Part shown: in pieces, positions 48,488 to 60,249 of the stretch
How the letters are laid out: each line of letters starts with the position of its first letter
How positions within the stretch are numbered: position 1 is the first letter of the stretch
Source: Oreohelix idahoensis
Taxonomy: Eukaryota > Mollusca > Gastropoda > Stylommatophora > Oreohelicidae
Assembly: GCA_024509875.1 (NCBI GenBank)
Contig: JAMPIV010000299.1
Coordinates: 1,233,001 to 1,297,000, forward strand
Reading direction: 5' to 3'
Length of the DNA: 64,000 nt
Translations under genes and position numbers: made by a program
The notes under the pieces: model-generated
What the model saw: the letters and a program-made list of their open reading frames with translations, nothing else
Told to the model about the DNA's origin: nothing
The model's database searches: none

Positions 48488-48686
48488 TCTCTTTCGCTCA
48501 TGCACAAATTATCAACACTTATGTTATAAATTAGCAAATACTAACTAACTTACTTAACTATAACCAGTGACTGCTCATTCAGTTCACCACAAGTTGATTT
48601 ATTGAATTTTAGTTTTATTTTAAATACTAGTCTCTACAGCCAAAGCCTCCGAGTATGATGGAAAAATCCCAGACTTGACCCCAATA
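48488..48686 (-). other. Leader and candidate primer-binding site of the - element
   Basis: A 199-bp leader between the 5' LTR and gag. In element orientation it opens TATTGGGGTCAAGTCTGGG, placed where the tRNA primer would anneal. The matching tRNA was not identified. Confidence 0.6.
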
Positions 48687-50954
48687 TGTCACAAGAGGTT
48701 TAGATGTTATTAAGAAAAGGTCTATCCTGGACAAATAGGTGTATTAGATGATACCAGGATAGTGTCAGAGGAGACTGGTCTTATAAGTAATACCCCCTTC
48801 TCTGAAAAGAGCAAGGGTGTATAGACAATCCAGGTGAGGTCTAGCTATGTAAGTTCCCAGAGTAAGGAAGGATGATGATGATGGAGATCTCTAGTCCCTA
48901 TCCGCTACCTCTTAGGATCTCACCAAAGATATTGACTCAATATTTGTCTAGGGATGAATTTAAAATGTTACTAATACAGAATTCCAAAACAGAACTTTAA
49001 TTGTAATAAACTTTGTAAGAAAGACTTTTGGAAATGAGATATTTACAATTTAATTGTCCTGAACCTCAATCTTTTCAGGTCAGGAATATTCAAAATGAAA
49101 TGAAATATATTTACACTTTTAAAATCAATAACAGGAAAATTTCAGTCCGTGAGGCATCTTGTTTACAGGAAATCTATTCTCACTTTATAAACAAAAATAA
49201 CTGTCCAGTTTTTCTGTATCTTGAAGGATGGCTTTAAATCTGTAGATTGGTTATATGTCTATTTATTGTCATCATTTATAGGTAAGTTAAGTAGACTGTT
49301 TATTGTCAACTTGGGTGAGCTTCTGAAATTATGTCACTGGCTGGTGACTTAGCTGTAGTTGCTGTTGACTCTTTCTGCCCACGACTTGATCAAACAATGT
49401 TCAGAGACTTGTGGAAAATACTGCTGGATAAAGCTCCTGACGTATGCCGAGCTGTGATCTCCAGCAGCCTCCCTTTACAATGGCCAGAGATCTCTTCAAG
49501 ATACTGAGATTGAACCTGGAATCAAGGATAACCACATTTTATGTAGTCATCAGCCTCAAAACACATACACATAAAGGACGTCACAACTTACCATTCAGAC
49601 CTTGTGCTAACAGGTTGCACTAGACACATAATTTCTTTTCTACTGTTTGTTTTCCTGTGAGTATCTTCTCATATATGAATTCCCTGTTAATGTCCTGAGC
49701 CCCATGTTTGGCTTCCGTACGATAAATTAGGTTAAGTGCAAAATAATGTGTAACAGCTTGATCTCTTTATGCCGTCAATTCCTGTAAGCCTAATACAGTA
49801 TCTTTTACAATGAACCACTCCAGACGCAAATACTAAGTTATTAATACTGCACTTACAGTCGCAAATTGGTAAGACCAATTGGCAAACATTTTACTCATTT
49901 TCACTCTGAATAAGACTCCTATAGGCACATTCCTACGTAGGTCATTGTGACACAACACATTTCCCAGCAGTATCGAAAAAATATGGCACACACACAGCCT
50001 GTTTCTTTACAGGTCATTTAGTAAACAAAATGTACAAATAAAAATGTATTCCTTATCCTCAAGTAATTTACCACACTCACACACGCTGAGACTGGCCTAC
50101 ATAAGGTACCAGAACTGATTTCCAGACCAGGAAGGCAAAAGACAAGGTCGATGCTGTCTCTACGTCTGTCAGCTATGTGCTAAGTTTTTAAAAATTAATG
50201 GCGGAATACCGAAGACGGTTGTTCTATTTATAGCCCAACATCTTCCCAATCAGAGGCAGTCAAAAAGTTAATTTTTTGAGACTTGTAATTTATGCAGTTC
50301 TAAGCGGGTTTGTACAATCGGCCCAAATTTGAATATTATATTTTATATTTATTAGCGGACCGATTTTAATTATCAAAAGTGATAATTAAACGGCCAATTA
50401 TTCTCTATCAATCTATATAGTTTTCCCTTAGTTATTCCTTTGCATTTAAATCTGGGTAATTTTTAAGTAATTAAATGGGCATTTCCCTGATGTGAAAATA
50501 TCACTAAAATAAATTGTCTACTACCATAAAATTTTATTATGAGGGAATCTTTATGGATATAGGTTAAGCAATATCAGCTCTATACTTTGAGATATCCCTT
50601 TCATTTTAATTATATTTAGTTATTGAGAGATAAATTATCTAAGTTCAGTCAAAAACACAGAATAGGCATTTATTTCGCGTCAGCCAAAATTTTCTCACCA
50701 CTACAAAATATGGAAACGATTTGATTGGTTGTTAATTTTGTACTATGCTCTTAGATAAATTTTGGGATGGGTGGTAACTTTTGACTTGTTTCCCAGACAA
50801 ATTCAAATTACACTAGAAACATTGTTGGCGGTAAATTTGACTGGGTCCTCAGACAAATTTCAAATACTAAAGTTATTTATAGATTTAGAAATATGTTAGT
50901 TAGTTTTGAAGCGGGGAATTTGAGCGGGTTGTCACACATATTCACTTTACTACA
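48687..50954 (-). repeat. 5' LTR of the - Gmr1-type element
   Basis: 2,268 bp. In element orientation it starts TGTAGTAAAGTGAATATG and ends CTTGTGACA. Nearly identical to 43044-45308 and clearly related to 30752-32760. It contains conserved donor-like GTAAGT (~49593-49588) and acceptor-like TTCCAG (~49520-49515) about 75 bp apart. Confidence 0.92.
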
Positions 50955-50959
50955 CTTAT

Positions 50960-51589
50960 TACCTTCATATTGTTACAGTTGAAGTTCATTTTTTGAATTG
51001 TTTGATAGAAGGTCACTTACCTAAGGGGCAATTTAAGGTCTGACTTTCATCTGAATATTTGCCGAAGCAGATTATTTCACTGCCGTGACTATCCTGTGAT
51101 ACCAGTGTTCTTCTCTGACACTAGGACTTCACTCATTCAAGTCAGAATCTTATTTCTGTTCTTCCAGTATCTACTACTGACATTCTACTTATGAAACCTT
51201 ACGCTCCAAACGAAGTGAAAAAAACATTGATTATGGCCGCAGTTAGTACATTTAGCGTTGTCACGGGTTGCCACCCCTTAGCTCTGCAGTAGTGGTCTAA
51301 CAGTGGTCAAAACTCATGAGTAACTAATGTGGGTCTTCAAATGTGTCTACCTTCGCACAAGATTACTCTTGGCAGAGTTGTAGCTAGAAGGTTAATGATG
51401 CTTCTACCTCAAGGGATTGTTCACAAGATATTCAGAAAGCGAAAGCAATGCTGCATGAGGCTGAGTAAATGTTAACTCTAGTATCTGCCGTCAACTTTTG
51501 TGAAGTATAGGGTTTTCTTATAACTCTTTAGCTCGCTCAAGTCCCCAGCTGAGTTAGTTCAGCGAGATTCCTCTTATTATTTATGTTAA
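50960..51589. other. No gene recognised
   Basis: Flank between the LTR element and the SINE-like unit; nothing recognisable. Confidence 0.5.
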
Positions 51590-51772
51590 TTGTGATAGGG
51601 TAATTCCATTGTATGCTGTTATATAACCTTTATAATGATAAATGCCTTTAATTTAATGCTTAAAGTAACATGTGGGAATGAAAGGGTATAGTATGCAAGA
51701 TACGTGAGAGTGGAAGGGCAGAATGTTACACGAGCCTGCGCACCCAATTCTTAACTCTTTGAAAATAAAGTT
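51590..51772 (+). repeat. SINE-like unit 1
   Basis: About 180 bp sharing ordered blocks with 52601-52780: TTTATAATGATAA, ATAAATGCCT, TTAAAGTAA, GAGAGTGGAAGGGCAGAATG, GCCTG, CCCAATTCTTAAC, CTTTGA and AATAAAGTT. It ends directly in the tetranucleotide array, so the array is its 3' tail. No tRNA box is clear; it may be the 3' end of a non-LTR element or a SINE. Confidence 0.65.
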
Positions 51773-52799
<1,027 letters not shown>

Positions 52800-53107
52800 G
52801 CTCTGTTTAAGTGGCATTAAAAAATTGTCTGAAACGTACGGATGAAGAACATTCAAAATGATTAAATCAACTTTGGATTTGTCTTTATACAAGTAACAAA
52901 TTTAATAATCAATTATGTTTTAACAGTTATAAAAATGAATAATATACTTTAACAAACAATAGACATCATCGAGTGATGTTGCAGAGTTAAAAATTGGATA
53001 GTTCGTTTGGCAGCTTTTATGTTTCTACTTAAATGCCAATGAGTTTGGTCTGTTCCAGCTGATATTTGGTTCTTTGTAGATGAATGTGACGTTATGACTC
53101 TCGTTAT
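52800..53107. other. No gene recognised
   Basis: Short non-coding flank before the retrotransposon fragment. Confidence 0.4.
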
Positions 53108-54374
53108 GTGATATTCGAGATAGACAGATCACTTAGAAGTGTGCATCACCCAATTTCAAATGGGAAAATTGAGCGTCTAAATCGCTGTCTTAAACAAATG
53201 CTAAGCAAAGTAACTGCGAAATACCCGCAGGACTGGGATAGAGTGCTCCCAGCTGTATTGTTCGCTTATCGTGAGATACCGAATGAACATGCAGGATTTG
53301 CGCCGTTTGAGTTAGTCTTTGGTGCCAAACTAAGAGGGGCTTTGTCTATGCTGAAACAATTATTGGTTGGAGCTGACATGCCTGAGGATGTCCTAAGCTC
53401 CTACCAATATGTCGTTAACCGTAGGCAACAAATTGTCGACGCATGCCAGATAGCTGTAGAGGTGTCAGAAAAAGTTAAACTCAAAACAAGATTATTTGTT
53501 AACCAAAACAGAAAGCTGCGCCAATTATGGCCAGGTTAAGAGGTCTATGAATTGTTACCCAATAAGGACAATAAATTACTTGTATCTTGGAGAAGACCAT
53601 ATACTGTACTTCAAAAATTGTCATATGTCGACTACATTATATCTATTAAAGGAAAGGAAAATACCTTTTACATCAACATGTTGCAACAATTTCATTCTCG
53701 TCCTCCACATCTTAAACAACGTTTTAAGGCTATCGACGAGCCTATTGATCGTCGGTCTTCCTTAGCTGTCTTTTAGGTCTTGTCGGATTCTATCAAAAGT
53801 TCTTATCTAATGTTTAAGAAATTACTTCTGTTTTGTCTTCGTTATTAAGGAAGAACTCTCAAAATAAGATTGTTTGGACTCATTCGTGCAATGAGTCATT
53901 AAATTTATTAAAATCTTATTTCTCAAAATCACTAATTTTAAGATTGCCTGATACTCGATTTCCTTTTCTCCTTAGGGTCGACGCCTCTAGTTCGGGAATC
54001 GGCGGTACACTTTTGCAGGAATTCGAAGATTGTTTTCATCCAATTCTGTATGTCAGTCGTAAATTGACACCAACAGAAAAAAATACCCCAACGTCAAGCG
54101 GGAATTACTCGCAGTGGTGTATTGTTTTGCAAAATTGCAGCGCTATCTTATTGGCGCAAAATTCGTACTAGAGACACACCAGAGGGCCTTATCGTATCTT
54201 AAAACTGCGAAATTTCGTAATGAGAAAGCAGCCAGAGCAGCAGTCGCTCTCCAGCCCAATGAATATGACATTCGTGCCATCAAAGGTAGTCAGAACGTGG
54301 TCGCAGATGTTTTATCACGGTGTGTGAAAGACCCAATGTCAGTTTACAACACTGCAAATGCAATTATGATGTGA
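53108..54374 (+). pseudogene. Gmr1-type fragment: integrase C-terminus joined to RNase H, RT deleted
   Basis: Opens inside the integrase core (IDRSLRSVHHPISNG then KIERLNR, the catalytic Glu), followed by ALFAYREIPNEHAGF-like and FELVFGAKLRG blocks close to copy 2 (7957-8140) and a GPY-equivalent SWRRPYTVLQKLSYVDY near 53588-53640. A stop at 53537-53539 and a frame change interrupt it. At about 53765-53777 the sequence jumps to LLGLVGFYQKFL-like text, the connection just before RNase H; the whole RT palm is missing. RNase H has LRVDASSSGIGGTLLQEF (53970-54020), LYVSRKLTPTEK, VLETHQRALSYL (Asp replaced by His in the ETDQ-equivalent) and ends VADVLSRC with a stop at 54372-54374. INT precedes RNase H, consistent with the INT-first order. 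Confidence 0.88.
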
Positions 54375-56439
54375 AGTTATGGCAAACTTATCTACTTACT
54401 TCTCCACAAGTTAACCAATAGACAGTGTACTATATATGCAAAGATTTTGCTGACGATGCTTATTCTTGCGTGCATCTAATGACATATTACTGCTACTTAC
54501 AGAGGATATGAACATACTCAGTGATGAACACTAAGATTGAAATCTATCATATTGCTTCATCGAGAAAAAAAAACTGAAAGAAATCGCTCAGTAACTCTAG
54601 TGACAGTGTGTGACAGTGCTGGGACGTCTTTAAATAACTAGGTGACAGAGGCAGTCCTAGTCGTAGTCTACTCGAACTGGCAGACTATGTCTTTGACTTT
54701 ATCTTTGACTTTATCTTTGACATTATCTTCCAAGTAAGGTTATCTCTTTACTGGCCCTTGCCGCCAGAGGTGATGATTCTTGGATGAGTTATAGTTTGGT
54801 TCCTTTATCAACCCAGGTCACGTTCTTCCCTCCTCGTTGTTGTGTAGCGACTAGATCGTATTGTGGCGTACCATGATATTAATTTTTTGTTGTGATATTA
54901 CTCCTTATTTCTCACACCCACTTCATAACCTTCTAGAAATCAAGTCAACGTGTGTGATAGGTTCAACGTTATAACAAATTTATTTACAAAATTAAAGTTC
55001 CGACATTTTCCAATAAGGAGTATGGTTCAAAACTCCATTTCATGTTCATTTATCCAGCCCTTAATTTAACTTGTTCCAAAAGGTATATTTATTGCCTCTC
55101 CTGCAGACTATTTCTTATGCGTAGGTGATCTACCCACAATTTATTCTCTTTTCTTTATTTCTCCACCTTATCTCTTGCATCTGCCCTATCAGGCCTAATT
55201 CATAAAAATTACATCAATATCTATACATGGTTCATATATAAAATCAAATCGTGTCAAATACAGCTGTTGTGGCGTCCTCATACTTAATGTCAAATGAGAG
55301 AGCACCTGAGTTGTCTCATAGTTATCGAATTCACCATTATCTCTTCTTTCCTCTGATTTACTGTTCAATGAGAGAGAGCCTGTTTTATCTCAAGGATGTC
55401 CGCGTTGCAGAACCCTTGTTCATTTATTCTTGTCTAATGACAATACCTCTTCCTTTTTATACAACAGCCCATCTTGGCTATCAGCTAATAAAAAGTTATG
55501 TTATCTACTTTATATCTTCTTCAGTCGTACTTGTTTCAATGTTGGTTCTTGTGGTACACCCCTTTAAACATGAGCATCATTAACCTCTGGTTATAAGTTG
55601 ACTGAAAGTCTATAAAAATAGCAAGAGTCTTTCTTACCGTGTCAAAATGAATCCAAGTACCTATCACATTTCCTACTAAATCACCCCTATGTGCTAATCC
55701 CACGTTTAACATAATTCAATGAACACAATTTATACTAGTCTCTAGAATTGCTACCGCTAATCATGCTAAATCTAACTACTTCATCTGTGAAAACTCCTGT
55801 CACCCACAGGTTTCACTGTTTCACTTCTTGAGAGCCTGGCAACACACGACTTGCCTCGTTAACTTCTCGGCCAGGACTAATTTCTTTTGTCCTTCAAATC
55901 ATCATCCCGTCATCCGTTTTTGTTTTCCAGTCAATACGATTGGTCCATCGCTTCCAACTCACCGATCACAAAACTCACGCTCCTCTCCTACGTAAACAAC
56001 TCAGTGAGCTTTTTTTTTGTACTGTTTACGCCCTGCTCATTTTTCTCGTGCGTTAGTTTTTCTCTCTGCTCACTTAATCTGCAAGGGGCGCTAATTAATT
56101 GTAGTCTCCCTTTGAGGTTTTTGCTTAAATGTTACATTCCCTTCTTAAGGCTTACTAAAATCAACATGGTATGCAAATTTCATATACCATAACTGTATAC
56201 TCATAGAAACAATGTAAGTAGAAGCCAGACCTGTTTTAAGTAACTTGGAATTAAAGGGTTCTCTCCCTTTCCCTCTAAGCATAGGTGTAAAACCTTTTAT
56301 CTCCCATCTTTATAACAAATAGCCCGTTTCTTAGATTATTCAAATTTTCTAACCCATTTTCCATTACTCTTTTATTTCATCCACACCAAATTACTGTTCA
56401 TCTGAACCTTATGTACAGCGGAAATAATGCTGTGAAGAC
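54375..56439. other. No gene recognised
   Basis: About 2 kb. A small tandem of a CTTTGACTTTAT-like unit lies near 54690-54727. Open frames such as 55251-55583 are hydrophobic by composition but show no family motif. The region may include the rest of the retrotransposon tail or LTR. Confidence 0.45.
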
Positions 56440-58390
56440 CCAACGCCCTTATCCGGCCTTTGGCTAGGATCATGTGTCTAGACACAGGGACCGGTACAGT
56501 GACATTCATGTGTCATTAGGTCCCTTGTGTGAGAACACAGAGGATCACTAGGTGACACATTTTGTCACTGGGTCTTCTAGTGTTGGGACATGTGGTCTTG
56601 ACCAGAGCCGGGTTTTGGGCGGGGACAATGCGACCTCATGCGAGGAAAAAATATGCGACCTCAAGCGAGGAAAAAAAAAAAAAAAAAAGACATTCATGTG
56701 TCATTAGGTCCTTTGAATGAGAACACAGAGGATCACTAGGTGACACATTTTGTCACTGGGTCTTCTAGTGTTGGGACATGTGGTCTTGACCAGAGCCGGG
56801 TTTTGGGCGGGGACAATGCGACCTCATGCGAGGAAAAAATATGCGACCTCCTTGTGTGAGAACACAGAGGATCACTAGGTGACACATTTTGTCACTGGGT
56901 CTTCTAGTGTTGGGACATGTGGTCTTGACCAGAGCCGGGTTTTGGGCGGGGACAATGCGACCTCATGCGAGGAAAAAATTCTCGACCGCAAGCGAGGAAA
57001 AAAAAAAGTGTTGGGACATGTGGTCTTGACCAGGGCCGGGTTTGGGCGGGTACTAATGCGACCTCATGCGAGGAAAAAATATGCGACCTCAAGCGAGGGA
57101 AAAAAAACAACCTAATATCCGTATTTTGGCTAGGATCATGTGTCTAGACACAGGGACCGGTACAGTGACATTCATGTGTCATTAGGTCCCTTGTGTGAAA
57201 ACACAGAGGATCACTACAGTGACACAGTTTGTCATTGGGTCTTCTTGTGTTGGGACATGTGGTCTTGACCAGAGCCGGGTTTGGGGTGGGTGCCAATACG
57301 ACCTCATGCGAGGAAAAATTATGCGACCTCATGCGAGGAAAAAAAAAAAATCCGGCCTTTGGCTAGGATCATGTGTCTAGACACACGGACCGGTACAGTG
57401 ACATTCATGTGTCATTAGGTCCTTTGTGTGAGAACACAGAAGATCACTAGGTGACACAGTTTGTCATTGGGTCTTCTTGTGTTGGGACATGTGGTCTTGA
57501 CCAGAGCCGGGTTTGGGGCGGGGACAATGCGGCCTCCTGCGAGGAAAAAAAAGAAAAGAAGAAAAAAAAAAATTTCCGGCCTTTAGCTAGGATCATGTGT
57601 CTAGACACAGGGACCGGTATAGTGACATTCATGTGTCATCAGGTCCTTGGTGTGAGAACACAGAAGATCATTACGGTGACACATGTTGTCATTGGGTCTT
57701 CTTGTGTTGGAACATGTGGTCTTGACCAGAGCCGAATTTGGACGGGTGCCAATGCGACCTCATGCGAGGAAAAAATATGCGACCACATGCGAGGAAAAAA
57801 AAAGGATATTCATGTGTCATTAGCTCCCTTGTGTGAGAACACAGAGGATCACTACAGTGACACAGTTTGTCATTGGGTCTTCTAGTGTTGGGACATGTGG
57901 TCTTGACCAGAGCCGGGTTTGGGGCGGGGACAATGCGGCCTCCTGCGAGGAAAAAAAAGAAAAGAAGAAAAGAAAAAATATTCCGGACACATTTAGCGAG
58001 GATCATGAAAACAAAAAATAGGGATATTCATGTGTCATTAGCTCCCTTGTGTGAGAACACAGAGGATCACTACAGTGACACAGTTTGTCATTGGGTCTTC
58101 TTTTGTTGGGACATTTGGTCTTGACCAGAGCCGGATTTGGACGGGTGCCAATGCGACCTCGTGCGAGGAAAAAATATGCGACCTAATGCGAGGAAAAAAA
58201 AAAGACATTCATGTGTCATTAGGTCCCTTGTGTGAGAACACAGAGGATCACTACAGTGACACAGTTTGTCATTGGGTCTTCTAGTGTTGGGACATGTGGT
58301 CTTGACCAGAGCCGGGTTTGGGGCGGGTGCTAATGCGACCTCATGCGAGGAAAAAAATATGCGACCTCATGCGAGGAAAAAAAAGAGTTT
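56440..58390 (+). repeat. Monomer array upstream of a Tx1/L1-like ORF1
   Basis: About ten full or partial copies of a 150-240 bp unit. The full unit starts CCGGCCTTTGGCTAGGATCA, continues TGTCTAGACACAGGGACCGG, GACATTCATGTGTCATTAGG, GAGAACACAGAGGATCACTA, GTTGGGACATGTGGTCTTGA and ends in one or two GCGACCTCATGCGAGG hairpin motifs plus an A-run. Copy starts fall near 56452, 56690, 56850, 57009, 57112, 57352, 57575, 57804, 58022 and 58204. Several lack the 5' part of the unit. The last copy ends ~75 bp before ORF1. By position they resemble the promoter monomers of some L1 elements; alternatively they are successive 5'-truncated, A-tailed insertions. Confidence 0.8.
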
Positions 58391-58463
58391 ATGCTGTAGC
58401 AGCGGTTTTCCCCCTCGTGCGGTAACTTTTGTGTGTGGTGTTTTTTTTTTTTTTGCTTTAAAA

Positions 58464-59567
58464 ATGGAAATTCCAGAAATCTCTTTTGATATCAATGAAG
58501 CACTAGAGGGTGGCCAGTTACACAAACCGGGAACTCTTAAGATCACAACATCTGGTCCACACGCCTCAAGAGTATCATACTCTTTAATTACCAGCATCCT
58601 AGCAGGTCCCGCCGGAGTCGGGGTAAACGGGATATCATCCCTTTACAGGTTCGCCAACCCAAATAAATGGTATGTAACCCTTATAAATTCGGCACACATC
58701 AGCCATTACAAAAACCTACATGGTAAAAAATTTGAATGGGCCAACCCCAAATTCACAATCATAATCGAACATGTGGACAAAGAAAGATCGAAAGGGTTAC
58801 TACACTGGTTGCCAGCCACGATCAAGAAAGAAACTGTCAAGAAAATTGCTGACTTTATCACAGGTGACGTAAACAAGGAAGTATATCAAATACAAAATGC
58901 AAAAGACAAATGGACCTTCCTATATCAACCCAAACAGATGGTTCCACACTACGTAAACGTAAAACTGCAAGGACAGGAAAACAAAACAATGAAAATCTTC
59001 ATAGCTCTTCCGGGAAAGCGTACCCCCTGCACAATCTGCGGTCTAGACTCACACTGGACAAATCAATGTCCCAAGAAGAGACCAACTTATTCGGAGAATA
59101 GTCAACTACATTCACAGAACACTCAGAAAACACCTTCACCACAAGCCGAAGCAGAACTTATACCCTTTCCATCGACCCCCACCTCGGGCCCTCTGAATAA
59201 CAATAACAGAAATTTGTCAGACTCGGACACGATGTCTACAGACACAGAAGGCTTCGATACAGTAGAAGGGAAGCGGAAAAGAAAGAGAAGAGAAAAGCTC
59301 CGAAAGATCAAGACCAAGGAAACACCTAAAGAAACAGAGCAACTACCAAGACTACACACCGGGGAAAAAGCAGCAACACAACACGAAACAAGGGGAAATT
59401 TAGTTGACAAACACCCGAATCTACAGGATGATGGAAGCACCTCTCTCTTATGGGCAGTGGCCACAAATGAAGACGATAATCTCGAAATGAATTTTATGGA
59501 CGAATTTTTAGGTACACAGGAAACAGAAATGTCTCAACATAGAGTCCCCCTCTCGGAAAGAGAATGA
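58464..59567 (+). CDS. ORF1 (Gag-like, CCHC) of an L1/Tx1-like element
   Basis: An intact 367-residue frame. The ATG at 58464 (MEIPEISFDINEALEGG) is chosen because the upstream in-frame codons lie in the monomer array and a T-run. Residues ~20-180 look like a folded nucleic-acid-binding region (KWYVTLINSAHISHY and VNVKLQGQENKTMKIFIAL, RRM-like in rhythm). A single zinc knuckle CX2CX4HX4C (CTICGLDSHWTNQC) lies at about residues 190-203. The rest is acidic and Lys/Arg-rich with a KRKRKRREKLRKIK tract (~271-284), a possible nuclear localisation signal. Such proteins coat the element RNA. No break is seen. Confidence 0.85.
   Translation: MEIPEISFDINEALEGGQLHKPGTLKITTSGPHASRVSYSLITSILAGPAGVGVNGISSLYRFANPNKWYVTLINSAHISHYKNLHGKKFEWANPKFTIIIEHVDKERSKGLLHWLPATIKKETVKKIADFITGDVNKEVYQIQNAKDKWTFLYQPKQMVPHYVNVKLQGQENKTMKIFIALPGKRTPCTICGLDSHWTNQCPKKRPTYSENSQLHSQNTQKTPSPQAEAELIPFPSTPTSGPLNNNNRNLSDSDTMSTDTEGFDTVEGKRKRKRREKLRKIKTKETPKETEQLPRLHTGEKAATQHETRGNLVDKHPNLQDDGSTSLLWAVATNEDDNLEMNFMDEFLGTQETEMSQHRVPLSERE

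Positions 59568-60249
<682 letters not shown>

Larger units (their letters stand above)
43039..50959 (-). mobile_element. Complete Gmr1-type LTR insertion with target duplication, internally deleted
   Basis: Two direct LTRs, 43044-45308 and 48687-50954 (~2.27 kb each, about 97% alike by eye), enclose a 3.38-kb interior on -. The 5 bp outside each LTR are CTTAT (43039-43043 and 50955-50959), a proper target duplication. LTR termini in element orientation are TGTA...GACA. The interior holds gag, protease, the integrase zinc finger and a scrap of RT; the integrase core, most of RT and RNase H are deleted. A candidate primer-binding site (TTGGGGTCAAGTCTGGG, reading 48684 down) follows the 5' LTR, and a purine tract (GGGGAAGA) precedes the 3' LTR. 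It is non-autonomous. Confidence 0.92.

Noticed and set aside
55251..55583. A 110-codon hydrophobic frame as a membrane protein
   Set aside because: Hydrophobicity follows from T-rich DNA; no family motif or conserved pattern seen.
56440..58390. CRISPR-like array
   Set aside because: Units are long, end in A-runs, vary in 5' extent and have no unique spacers; the context is a eukaryotic retrotransposon.
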